Positions 7,827 to 16,207 of a stretch of 20,233 nt of DNA are shown piece by piece. The translations under genes and the position numbers were made by a program. The stretch spans positions 1-20,233 of the forward strand of contig JABISU010000271.1 in the NCBI GenBank assembly GCA_018700255.1, read 5' to 3'. This DNA comes from Flavobacteriales bacterium (GTDB lineage: Bacteria > Bacteroidota > Bacteroidia > Flavobacteriales > UA16). The notes under the pieces are model-generated. The model did no database searches, was not told the origin of the DNA, and saw nothing but the letters and a program-made list of their open reading frames with translations. The first letter of the stretch is position 1, and each line of letters starts with the position of its first letter.

Positions 7827-8651
7827 TTAATGATTAATTTTTGTGCGTCCATCATTCTTTATTGGAAGCATCATCTGATAGGCCAAATCATCCGACCGAC
7901 TATCATCCGTAACGTCCAAACCATAAATTATCTTATCTACATCACCGTATTCAAACGTACCGAAAACACGGTCCCAAATAGAGAAGATATTTCCAAAATT
8001 CCTATCTGTCCACGGCTCCTCAAAGTGGTGATGAAACTTGTGCGTGTTTGGTGAAATAATCAGCAAGCTAATCGCTTTATCCACAGATAAGGGCAAACGA
8101 ACATTTGAATGGTTGAAATATGTAAAGGCTACTGTGAGGATTCTGTAGAACAAATAAAATCCAATAGGAGCTCCCATAATAATAATAGCAAGAACGGCAA
8201 AACTCTCCCTAGCAATAAAGTCAAGTGGATGTAGCCTTGTTCCAGTTGTGGCATCAACATGAGTATCGCTATGGTGAACCAGATGAATCCTCCAAAAAAT
8301 CTTCACTCTATGTACAAAAAGGTGAGATAGATATTGTGCGATAAAATCAAGAGCCATTACAGCTGCAAGAAGCTCCAGCCATAATGGCCACTCTACTTGA
8401 TTTAATAAGCCCCAACCTGTCGCTTCAATCCATGCAAATAAGCCAAGCGTCATTAATCCGAATATTACATTTATTATTATAAGAGTCCCAAGAAAAACCA
8501 AATTCGTTCTGGTGTGTATCCAGCTTCTATACCCACCTTTAAATAATGGCCTTATCATTTCAATCCCAAAAGCTGCCGATAAACAAATAACAATCCAAAC
8601 TAATTTATGCCAGGACTGCAATCCCTCAAAAAACACAATCATATTTTCCAT
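7827..8651 (-). CDS. Membrane fatty acid hydroxylase / sterol desaturase family protein
   Basis: The 274-residue protein has several hydrophobic segments (about residues 15-35, 50-75, 88-108 and 152-178) and the three histidine boxes of the diiron fatty acid hydroxylase superfamily: HLFVH (110-114), HLVHH (123-127) and HKFHHH (204-209), plus NHSN near 180. Enzymes of this family hydroxylate or desaturate lipid chains, sterols or carotenoids at the membrane using two His-bound irons. The substrate cannot be told from sequence; bacterial members are often involved in hydroxylating lipid acyl chains. It is the first gene of a two-gene minus-strand unit with the thioesterase and is transcribed divergently from the BNR propeller gene, with only 41 bases between the two starts. 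Confidence 0.9.
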   Translation of the reverse strand: MENMIVFFEGLQSWHKLVWIVICLSAAFGIEMIRPLFKGGYRSWIHTRTNLVFLGTLIIINVIFGLMTLGLFAWIEATGWGLLNQVEWPLWLELLAAVMALDFIAQYLSHLFVHRVKIFWRIHLVHHSDTHVDATTGTRLHPLDFIARESFAVLAIIIMGAPIGFYLFYRILTVAFTYFNHSNVRLPLSVDKAISLLIISPNTHKFHHHFEEPWTDRNFGNIFSIWDRVFGTFEYGDVDKIIYGLDVTDDSRSDDLAYQMMLPIKNDGRTKINH

Positions 8652-8692
8652 AACACGAAATTTACAATAAATTACCTTGTAATTTGGCGCAT

Positions 8693-10099
8693 ATGAAAAG
8701 ATTAGTAGCCTTCACTTTCAATATAATTTGCATCAGTAGCTTGATTGCCCAGCCAACAATAAATTGGACAAGTCCCGTTGAGGTATCTACTGAAGAATTC
8801 GGCAATAAATGTACTCGCATAGGGCTTAATACTTTAGGAAATCCCATTATTCTTCATGGAAAATCTGGAGATAATGCGGGGCTTTACATAACAATAATGT
8901 CAGATGATGAGTTCGGCAGCCCCATACTAATAACCCCAGAAACAAATATCTACCTATCTGAATCTGAAGGACCGCGTATGGCTGTTTCTGGTGACCATAT
9001 CGCTGTTAGCTATCAAATTTCTGGAGAGTGGGCTAGTGGCGCTTATGTCGTCCTTTCTGATGATGGGGGGCTTACTTGGGGAATACCATACCCTCTTGCT
9101 CCGAATGCTACAGATGACCATTTCGATCCTGTAGTTGCTTTTGACGGAAATAACAATCCTTGGGTTGGGCTTAAATGGGGGACTAACCCGACTTTTGAAG
9201 GAATACACCTTTTCAATAATGAAACCGATTCATTCGACCCAGCAATAAATGGAGGAATTGCCACAGCAGGTGTTGCAGTTTGCGAATGTTGCCCTTCTAA
9301 TACATTTTTTCAAGACGGTGTTTATTACAATGTCATAAGAAATAACTCGAGTAATATTAGAGACTTTTGGCTTACCGTCTCACAAGATGGAACTACGTGG
9401 ACTGATGCCATAGATATAGATCCTACTGACTGGAATACTTCTAGCTGTCCTGCTTCTGGTGCCTCATCAACAATAATGGACGATGGAACTCTCGTAAGCT
9501 GCTTTATGTCTGGGGCAGATGGCAGTCGTGTTTACTGGGCCACTGTAGACGCCGGAACTTTAACTTTCCAAGAATCTGGTAGAATTGACCCTCTAAATAA
9601 CTCAACCGAGAATCACCCCTCGATATCTTCAAGCGGAGAGTGGTTAATCACATCGTGGGAAAGGAATTCCGGGGGATATGAGGTTATGGTTGCTATATCA
9701 GATGCCGGAGCCGGCGAGCTCGAAAATTCTGTAGTAAATGTCACCTCTGAGCAAAGTGGGCATAAGCGCAATCCAGCTGTGATTTTCGATGGTGAGTTTA
9801 TTCATCTCGTTTATAAAAACACAACAGATGGAGTCGTTAATTATTTGAAGGGGGAAATCTCTGGTACTTCTAAAATTGAAGGAGTCGAATTTAATGATAG
9901 CCTATGGGCGATTTCTGAAGATGAATTTGGCTGGACTTTAAAAGGTGAAAATGCCTCATATACCTTATACGACTTGAATGGACGAGTATTGGAAATGGGT
10001 GAGTTCTTTAACGAACTATATCTTCCGAACGGCAATAAAATAATGATTTTGCAACTGAGAAATGAAAATCAAGTGAAATCGTTTAAGCTTTTAAAATAA
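8693..10099 (+). CDS. Secreted BNR/Asp-box beta-propeller (sialidase-like) with T9SS type A-like C-terminus
   Basis: I chose ATG 8693 because it gives a normal signal peptide, MKRLVAFTFNIICISSLIAQ; a TTG at 8684 is an in-frame alternative. The 468-residue product has Asp-box motifs SDDGGLTW (122-129) and SQDGTTW (from 230), the mark of BNR/sialidase-like propellers. Sialidase activity itself is not supported: I cannot place the usual arginine triad. A CECCPS motif (Cys197, Cys199, Cys200) followed by an NIRDFWLTVS stretch is reminiscent of a sialidase-like subgroup with a clustered-Cys site, possibly for metal or cofactor. The last 70 or so residues (SLWAISEDEFGWTL, YTLYDLNGRVLEMG, LPNGNKIMILQL, then VKSFKLLK) look like a T9SS type A sorting domain. 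This separates the protein from its neighbours, which carry dockerin-like tails. It converges with the haloperoxidase gene across 27 bases. Confidence 0.75.
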   Translation: MKRLVAFTFNIICISSLIAQPTINWTSPVEVSTEEFGNKCTRIGLNTLGNPIILHGKSGDNAGLYITIMSDDEFGSPILITPETNIYLSESEGPRMAVSGDHIAVSYQISGEWASGAYVVLSDDGGLTWGIPYPLAPNATDDHFDPVVAFDGNNNPWVGLKWGTNPTFEGIHLFNNETDSFDPAINGGIATAGVAVCECCPSNTFFQDGVYYNVIRNNSSNIRDFWLTVSQDGTTWTDAIDIDPTDWNTSSCPASGASSTIMDDGTLVSCFMSGADGSRVYWATVDAGTLTFQESGRIDPLNNSTENHPSISSSGEWLITSWERNSGGYEVMVAISDAGAGELENSVVNVTSEQSGHKRNPAVIFDGEFIHLVYKNTTDGVVNYLKGEISGTSKIEGVEFNDSLWAISEDEFGWTLKGENASYTLYDLNGRVLEMGEFFNELYLPNGNKIMILQLRNENQVKSFKLLK

Positions 10100-10126
10100 A
10101 GCTGTCAGCGAGAGGTGTAACTTAAT

Positions 10127-13100
10127 TTAAGGGCAGGCCTCGCCAAAATTCGCCAAGATGCCATCGAGTAAATCCGCAACCGTCACAGCTCCGTCTCCGT
10201 TCACGTCAGCCATACAATTAGACGTGCACCCAAAATCACTCAATAAAATAAGTACGTCTCCGATTATGATGAAGCCGTCATTATCTAGGTCAGCGGGGCA
10301 TGACCCTGGATTGGCGTCGCAGCTGAGAACCGTTGTCCCATCCCCAAAGAAGGACAGGGCACGTTCATAAGCATCCAGCCCGATTTCAATGCCCATCAAA
10401 CGCCCAGGAACGTCGTCGAAGTAGGGGTGAATACCCCCATAGATTCGGCTCAAACTGCATTCGTCGGAGGCATCGCGGTAGGTGGCCCATTGTAATTCCA
10501 CGTCGACACTTGGACCGTCTTCAAAGACCAAGAATTCGTTGGCCGGTGCAAGAAAGGTCCCCATTCCTCCTGGAAAGTACGCGTCTCCGGTAAAGGCAGT
10601 CATCACTTCTGCTGCTGCACGCGAGTATGTGCTGTGACCGCTCACGTACCCAGCAAATGGGGGGCTGACAAAAGAAGGCCGTTGGTACGGCTCCCACACT
10701 TCAGCAAGCACCCAACCTACGCCAGCAAATTCAGTGTCTACGTTGTTTATAGCCAAACTTCCTTTCCACGCCCACAGTTTAATTTTTCCTACGTTTTCAC
10801 CCAAGATTCCTGCCAAATCGTCTCCAGTTTCAACTGTTTCAATGGAGCCTGGAATTAAAGGTAGTCCACCCGGATGGTAATTGTCTGCCGCGGGGTCGGT
10901 GCTTTGACCTAATTCAGCCATGCCTCGGATGGCGGTGATGGGGCGTGATGAGTCGTACCACCCCTTAGCTCCCCAGGCTGATACAGCGCAGTCGTGCATG
11001 GCGGAACCCAATGCGAGATACGCTTTGACGTCCCATTCGAGGTCGCTCAAAACGTCGCCTTCTCCTTGGAATTGTTTTACTAGTAGTGGGTGATCGCTCA
11101 CGTAGTTCAAAAGGGTGAACCAATGACCGGGGGGTGTCTCCGAATCTGGCCCATCTGCCCAAAACTCCGCAAGTACACGTGCATAGTCTCCTCTAGGAAC
11201 CATATTAGGTATATAAGCAGATCCCATTGAAGGATTGATGCTGTGGCCTGGACTGGGGGAACCGCCGTTGGTGGCGTCGTACAACGTTGCGTACGTTTCT
11301 AAGGTCGTGGGATAGGTCTCACGGTTTCCAATCGAAGCGGGACTGATGTCCCACATTACTCCATCTGTGGGGTCCAACATCCCTGACCAAAGCGCCACCA
11401 TGCTGTGGCCGTCCACGTAGATATCGGAAGTTCCCAGCCCGTTCATGTCGTGCAAGGCAGGATCACCCGGATCGTGGTACACCTTGTACTCAAACCCGTC
11501 ACGTGTGTACGAGGTGAGATCCATATCAGTGAAGGCCCAGGATGTTACCTGCCCCCATTCTGGAGAAAGAAATTCTGGAGTTTCACCAGGGATAGCGTTA
11601 CCGCTTTGATCAATGAATAGGTCTAGGGTTAGCGGCTGCCAACGGTTCAAATCAAGCACCATCGCGTTTCCAGGCAGTTCCACAATGAGGGGTGGGTTGA
11701 TGGGCGTATAGGACGTATTGATATAGGAGTTTTGTTCGTTAGCTCCGTCTTGAAGACCAAATGCGATTATTTGCGACGCCAAATAATTACCAAGAGCTCG
11801 TCCGTCTCCCGAACTATAGTCCGTGCTGGTGAAATTGACGTCGTAGCCCAACGTCACCATGTGTACATCATAGCCCGTCATTAGGTCCGCGGCCTGAGGG
11901 GCGTTAGCAAACCGGTGTTTCAGCAACCGGTACATTCCAAATGCTAGGGCTTCGTCCCTCGCTATGGCGATGTCGGTGGACGGGGTGAATCCATCAAACG
12001 GCGCTTGGAATCCTGCGTAATCCTGCCCTAGAAATGCAGGGCACGCAGAAGGCTCCATGACAGCCCAAGCATCCCACATCAGCATGGAGCTGTGCCAGAG
12101 GTTGCGTGCGTGCACCGTGGGGCGTGCGTAGTCGCCTCGGACGCTTTCTAAGAGCATTTCGTTCCATTGGCGCGCCATACTATTGTCGGTGTTTATGATG
12201 GGGTAGTCCACCTCTTCTGTACAATCGGGACTGGGATTCGTAGGGCACACATCGCACGCATCGGGAATCCCATCTAAGTCATAGTCAGCAGATGTAGCTA
12301 CTAGGTCGCAGTTATTGGACATGATGACATCGTACCCTTGGCATTTGCCGTTGAGGATGTCGATGAGACCGTCATTGTTTATATCCAAAAGCGCTACGTC
12401 GTAGCTGTTGGTAACCCAGTCTAAGTTGGTGTTGCCATAAGGATCATTGAAGGTGCCGTTGACGTTTTCATAAATGGCGATGCGTCGGCTGCTATTGCAC
12501 GGCGGAATGTCAACATCCACATCGGAAACCACCACATCATAATCTCCATCGAGGTCCAAATCGGCGGCATGTACGTTGCCCCCAAATCCACTTGTAGAGC
12601 TAAACCCGAGATTGACAGTATTAAATCCCAAACTTACATCAGCAGTATGAGATGTCGCTGTCAATAGTTTGTCGCTTCCGTCGTCCACGACGTATAAATC
12701 AAGCAGACCGTCGTTATTGAAATCCGCGATTTCAAACATGTACGGCGAATCGCTCGGTACCAGGTTATGCCAGGAGTTGAAGTTCCCTGTCCCATCGTTG
12801 AACAGGACGATGACTCCTCTCGAATTCCAAGGCGCTACGTCGTAGAGGGTCGTGTTTTTAATCAAGTCCAAATCGCCGTCGCCGTCCATGTCATGGATTT
12901 GACCAGCTGTACCAAAGGCGCTGTTGCGTAGGTCTCCCATTCGTGACTCACCATCGTCAATGAAATGCCCCGTTCCGTCGTTAATCAACAAGAAATCTTT
13001 GGAAGTCCCTCCTCCGCTGTTCACTCGATAGTTCACGAAGTACAAATCTTCCGCACCGTTGCCTGTCAAATCGCCCGACCAAATGGCGCAAATTAGGGGG

Positions 13101-13612
13101 TCATCCGATATCAAAGTCGGGAACCGAGAAGCACTTTCGTCCGCAAGCCCCAACCAGTTTCCCTCGCCATCCTCACCCAAATTCATATATAACATAGGTT
13201 GTTGACTGAAGGTGTTGGCAATGACCACATCATCCCACGAGTCACCATCCGCGTCTACGACATAGATATCACGTGCAAAACTAGGGTTTGAGATAAATTC
13301 AGGCGCTAGTTCCAGTGTCATGTCCACGAGCACTCCTTGTTGATTGATCAGCAGTAAGTCAGATTTTGGGGGTTCAGATGGAGCTGAAAAGGGCTCTTTT
13401 CGAACCACAATCACATCAGTCCACCCGTCTTTGTTCAAGTCCACAGGCCACAAATCCTTTTCTTCATCATCACTTATTGCCACGCTGAACAATTCCATCC
13501 TGCTTTCGGTTTGGACGTCCCATTCTAGCCATTGGGCTTGCGCACAAGGTGTCAATAAGAGGGTTAAAATCAGGGCAAGTATGCGGGGGGCGCGAGGGGT
13601 ATTGTGTAACAT
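10127..13612 (-). CDS. Secreted vanadium haloperoxidase/PAP2-domain protein with FG-GAP repeats and dockerin-like tail
   Basis: This 1161-residue protein starts with a signal peptide (RILALILTLLLTPCAQAQ). Residues about 40-430 contain at least seven FG-GAP/VCBS-type calcium loops (such as DLNKDGWTDVIVV, DMDGDGDLDLI, DINNDGLIDIL), a propeller-like surface module. A TSP3-like loop, DYDLDGIPDACDVCP, lies near 442-456. Residues about 470-1100 are a helical vanadium-dependent haloperoxidase/PAP2 domain with all three signature blocks: K883-x6-R890-P891, SGHS around His993 (Val replaces the usual Pro of PSGHS), and S1055-R1056-x5-H1062-x3-D1066. Such proteins bind vanadate and oxidise halides with peroxide, or act as acid phosphatases; sequence alone does not decide. 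The dockerin-like tail runs from Cys1105 to Cys1160, one residue longer than in neighbours, plus a final Pro. The DNA is visibly more GC-rich: the line at 12121-12180 has 35 G/C of 60, against 21 of 60 at 14041-14100. Confidence 0.9.
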   Translation of the reverse strand: MLHNTPRAPRILALILTLLLTPCAQAQWLEWDVQTESRMELFSVAISDDEEKDLWPVDLNKDGWTDVIVVRKEPFSAPSEPPKSDLLLINQQGVLVDMTLELAPEFISNPSFARDIYVVDADGDSWDDVVIANTFSQQPMLYMNLGEDGEGNWLGLADESASRFPTLISDDPLICAIWSGDLTGNGAEDLYFVNYRVNSGGGTSKDFLLINDGTGHFIDDGESRMGDLRNSAFGTAGQIHDMDGDGDLDLIKNTTLYDVAPWNSRGVIVLFNDGTGNFNSWHNLVPSDSPYMFEIADFNNDGLLDLYVVDDGSDKLLTATSHTADVSLGFNTVNLGFSSTSGFGGNVHAADLDLDGDYDVVVSDVDVDIPPCNSSRRIAIYENVNGTFNDPYGNTNLDWVTNSYDVALLDINNDGLIDILNGKCQGYDVIMSNNCDLVATSADYDLDGIPDACDVCPTNPSPDCTEEVDYPIINTDNSMARQWNEMLLESVRGDYARPTVHARNLWHSSMLMWDAWAVMEPSACPAFLGQDYAGFQAPFDGFTPSTDIAIARDEALAFGMYRLLKHRFANAPQAADLMTGYDVHMVTLGYDVNFTSTDYSSGDGRALGNYLASQIIAFGLQDGANEQNSYINTSYTPINPPLIVELPGNAMVLDLNRWQPLTLDLFIDQSGNAIPGETPEFLSPEWGQVTSWAFTDMDLTSYTRDGFEYKVYHDPGDPALHDMNGLGTSDIYVDGHSMVALWSGMLDPTDGVMWDISPASIGNRETYPTTLETYATLYDATNGGSPSPGHSINPSMGSAYIPNMVPRGDYARVLAEFWADGPDSETPPGHWFTLLNYVSDHPLLVKQFQGEGDVLSDLEWDVKAYLALGSAMHDCAVSAWGAKGWYDSSRPITAIRGMAELGQSTDPAADNYHPGGLPLIPGSIETVETGDDLAGILGENVGKIKLWAWKGSLAINNVDTEFAGVGWVLAEVWEPYQRPSFVSPPFAGYVSGHSTYSRAAAEVMTAFTGDAYFPGGMGTFLAPANEFLVFEDGPSVDVELQWATYRDASDECSLSRIYGGIHPYFDDVPGRLMGIEIGLDAYERALSFFGDGTTVLSCDANPGSCPADLDNDGFIIIGDVLILLSDFGCTSNCMADVNGDGAVTVADLLDGILANFGEACP

Positions 13613-13715
13613 CTAAACAGGGCTTTTCAGTCAACTATATAAAGACGCATAGATTTAAGATGAGTTGAGTGGTTGGGTAAACTTTAAAACCTAAAATAAG
13701 AAAATCTGAGCGGTG

Positions 13716-13733
13716 AATATATATGTATATATT
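13716..13733. promoter_or_regulatory. Perfect 8-2-8 AT inverted repeat just upstream of the SDR operon
   Basis: AATATATA and TATATATT flank TG, six bases before the ATG at 13739, in the 126-base divergent intergenic region between the haloperoxidase gene and the SDR operon. It could be an operator, part of a promoter, or chance in AT-rich DNA. No Bacteroidota-type promoter match is clear. Confidence 0.25.
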
Positions 13734-13738
13734 GCAAA

Positions 13739-14545
13739 ATGATAAAATTTACTTTGATCACTGGAGCAAGCAGTGGCATAGGTCTGGAAATGGCTAAAGT
13801 CTGTGCTGAAAAAGGCATGAATCTATTGCTTATTTCATTGCCAAAGGAAGACTTAGAGGCTAAATCAATATCAATCTCAACTAAGTACAAGATTAAAGTT
13901 GAATATTTCGAATGTGACCTTACTGAAATTAGTGATATTAATAATTTGGTTAAATGGGTTGAGGAGAGTGGATTTAATGTAAACTTCTTAATCAATAATG
14001 CTGGCTTTGGTGGAACGATGTCATTTGATGAAATGGGGGAAGAGTACATTAATAAAATGATCGACCTAAACATCAAGGCTACTACGCATGTCATGAATAA
14101 GTTTATGCCCATTCTTAAATCAAATTCACCATCTAGAATTTTAAACGTAAGCAGTATTATTTCTAATCTAGTTGCACCCTACAAATCATTATACGCTGCA
14201 ACAAAAACGTATGTAATAAATATTAGCTTAAGTCTTGCATATGAACTTAGGGAACATGGCATTTCTGTCAGCGTAGTCCTGCCAGGAGCAACTCCCACAA
14301 ACAAAGTTGTATCGAACCAAATAGAACAAGGAGCTTTTGCTGCAAGAGCTACTGTTATGAGTGCGAATGAAGTTGCTAGAATAGCTGTTGACAAAGCATT
14401 AAAAGGAAAGATAATTATTACTACGGGTACAAAAAATGGATTAATTCGAAAACTGATATCAGCTCTGCCGCATAGGATCTCCGCATTACTCGCAATTTAC
14501 CAATACAAAAAACAGAAGAACAACGATGAACTCAACGGGAATTGA
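13739..14545 (+). CDS. Classical short-chain dehydrogenase/reductase (SDR)
   Basis: The 268-residue protein opens with a Rossmann nucleotide-binding loop TLITGASSGIGLEMAK (TG-x3-G-x-G), then CDLTE, the NNAG motif, and the catalytic set Ser139 (NVSSIIS), Tyr152 and Lys156 (YAATK) with normal spacing. A PGATPT segment follows the active site as in many SDRs. It is an NAD(P)-dependent oxidoreductase acting on a carbonyl or alcohol; the substrate is not readable, though the class often contains acyl or ketone reductases. The basic C-terminal stretch (QYKKQKNNDELNG) is not part of the fold. The stop overlaps the start of the CPBP gene by 20 bases, so translation is probably coupled. It is transcribed divergently from the haloperoxidase gene. 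Confidence 0.92.
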   Translation: MIKFTLITGASSGIGLEMAKVCAEKGMNLLLISLPKEDLEAKSISISTKYKIKVEYFECDLTEISDINNLVKWVEESGFNVNFLINNAGFGGTMSFDEMGEEYINKMIDLNIKATTHVMNKFMPILKSNSPSRILNVSSIISNLVAPYKSLYAATKTYVINISLSLAYELREHGISVSVVLPGATPTNKVVSNQIEQGAFAARATVMSANEVARIAVDKALKGKIIITTGTKNGLIRKLISALPHRISALLAIYQYKKQKNNDELNGN

Positions 14546-15236
14546 TATAGGTTGGATAGAAGGTGATATGATTATAGCCTTACCTATAATGCTGTGCCTT
14601 ATTGGATTTGCAACATTTTGGTTTGTTTCAAAAGCAACCAAAATCAATAACGGAACAGTTAAAAATGTTTTGTTTACGAAATATTGGGGGCTGTGTACCA
14701 TGGGCATCATACCCGCAATAATCGCACTACAAATAATGCCTCAGTACGCGCTTGCAGACTATGGACTCACATACAACTCTGACTCTACAACCACTTCTCT
14801 TGTAGCGATCTTGATTCTTGCTGCGCTAACAATGCCTCTTGTGTTTATGAGTGCTAAAAAACCATCTCACCAAGTAAATTACCCTCAAATCAGAGAGAAG
14901 AACTGGACTATGAGTTTGGTGTTGAAAAACAGCTTAGGTTGGTCAGCCTATCTGTTGGGTTATGAGTTTCTTTTTAGAGGGATCTTATTATTCCCGTTGG
15001 TAGGTGCTCTTGGAGTTTGGCCTGCTGTTGCAATAAACACCGCTATGTATTCTGCGACGCACATCCCTAAAGGCCTAGATGAAACGATCTGTGCTGCATT
15101 TTTAGGGGTCGTCCTGTGCTTAATCACACTAATGACCGGAACTCTTTGGGTTGCTATTGTTGTCCACATCATAATAGCTTTAACAAACAGCTTTTCTTCA
15201 ATATACCACAATCCTGAAATGAAGTTTGTAAAATGA
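14526..15236 (+). CDS. CPBP (CAAX-like) intramembrane protease family protein
   Basis: The 236-residue protein has roughly six or seven hydrophobic helices. It carries the CPBP motif order: YEFLFRG (Glu147, Arg151), YSATH (His179), and VVHIIIALTN (His214). The first Glu of the usual EExxxR is Tyr here, and the Phe of FxxxH is Tyr. I recall E-only variants in this superfamily, so activity is possible but not certain. CPBP proteins include CAAX-type prenyl-protein endopeptidases and many bacterial homologues linked to membrane-protein processing or peptide self-immunity. The ATG at 14526 overlaps the SDR gene by 20 bases and the stop overlaps the next start in an ATGA, placing this gene in the middle of a translationally coupled three-gene operon. 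Confidence 0.82.
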   Translation: MNSTGIDIGWIEGDMIIALPIMLCLIGFATFWFVSKATKINNGTVKNVLFTKYWGLCTMGIIPAIIALQIMPQYALADYGLTYNSDSTTTSLVAILILAALTMPLVFMSAKKPSHQVNYPQIREKNWTMSLVLKNSLGWSAYLLGYEFLFRGILLFPLVGALGVWPAVAINTAMYSATHIPKGLDETICAAFLGVVLCLITLMTGTLWVAIVVHIIIALTNSFSSIYHNPEMKFVK

Positions 15237-16207
15237 CCGTTTTCATTACAGGAGGTACGGGATATATAGGCGCTCACCTTATCAAGGAATTAATCTCGAA
15301 CGGTCATAAGATTCATGCTTTGGTTAGGAATCTTGAAAAAGCTGCACCACTTCCAAAAGAGGGGCTTGTCCTTTTCAAAGGAGATCTTAGTGACAAAGAG
15401 AGGATTAAAGAAGCAATGAAGGGTTGTGACCAAGTCTATCACGTGGCAGGGAACACTTCAATATGGGAAAAGGACCGTTCAAAATATTACACCATAAATG
15501 TTGATGGAACGAGGAACATTCTTGACGCTGCGCTTGAAAATAAGGTAAAGAGAGTCGTGTTCACCTCTACTGCTGGAGTACTCGGCCCATCATATGGTGG
15601 TATCGTTACCGAGTTAAAATGCAGAAATATTGACTTTCTAGTCGCATATGAGTCATCTAAAGCAATGGCTGAGTCTCTTATCAAGAGTTATGTTCTTGAA
15701 AAAGGTCTAGATGCTGTAATTGTCTCTCCAACTAGAGTTTTTGGGCCTGTATTATTTGGGGAACCGGCCTCTATAACTCAATTAATCTCTAAATACACAA
15801 AAGGTAAGTGGAGAATAATTCCTGGAGATGGTTCAAAAATAGGCAACTACGTTTTCGTTGATGATGTTGTTAAAGGTCACATTCTTGCAATGGCAAATGG
15901 GGTTAAGGGAGGAACCTACATTTTGGGCGGAGAAAACCACAGTTACAACGCATTCTTTAAAATACTGAAAGAGGAATCCTGTCTCGATTATCGTCTCATA
16001 AAAACTAGCATTGGCCTACAATTACTATATGCACATTTAAATACTTTTTTCGCAATACTTAGGGATAAAAAACCGGCAATTACAGCAAAATGGGTTCACC
16101 GTTTCAAGTACCATTGGGAGGTAAGCCCAAACAAAGCTGTTGAAGAACTACAATTAAGAATCACACCGCTCAGAGAGGGTATTAAAAAAACCTTAAATAG
16201 CTTGTGA
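15233..16207 (+). CDS. NAD-dependent epimerase/dehydratase family (extended SDR)
   Basis: The 324-residue protein has the extended-SDR cofactor motif FITGGTGYIG at residues 4-13, an acidic GDLSD strand, HVAG, the INVDGTRNILDAA helix, FTSTAGV, and the catalytic YESSK (Tyr139, Lys143), followed by SPTRVFGP and a YVFVDDVVKGHILAM block. This pattern matches dihydroflavonol-reductase/HpnA-like members that reduce or epimerise NAD(P)-linked substrates; the exact substrate is unknown. The start overlaps the CPBP stop (ATGA), making it the third gene of the operon. The 210 bases after it, up to the convergent lipoprotein gene, hold no further gene that I can support. Confidence 0.9.
   Translation: MTVFITGGTGYIGAHLIKELISNGHKIHALVRNLEKAAPLPKEGLVLFKGDLSDKERIKEAMKGCDQVYHVAGNTSIWEKDRSKYYTINVDGTRNILDAALENKVKRVVFTSTAGVLGPSYGGIVTELKCRNIDFLVAYESSKAMAESLIKSYVLEKGLDAVIVSPTRVFGPVLFGEPASITQLISKYTKGKWRIIPGDGSKIGNYVFVDDVVKGHILAMANGVKGGTYILGGENHSYNAFFKILKEESCLDYRLIKTSIGLQLLYAHLNTFFAILRDKKPAITAKWVHRFKYHWEVSPNKAVEELQLRITPLREGIKKTLNSL

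Noticed and set aside
10158..11620. Several plus-strand open frames opposite the haloperoxidase gene
   Set aside because: They are antisense to a strongly supported 1161-residue protein, arise from its higher GC content, and show no domain or signal peptide.
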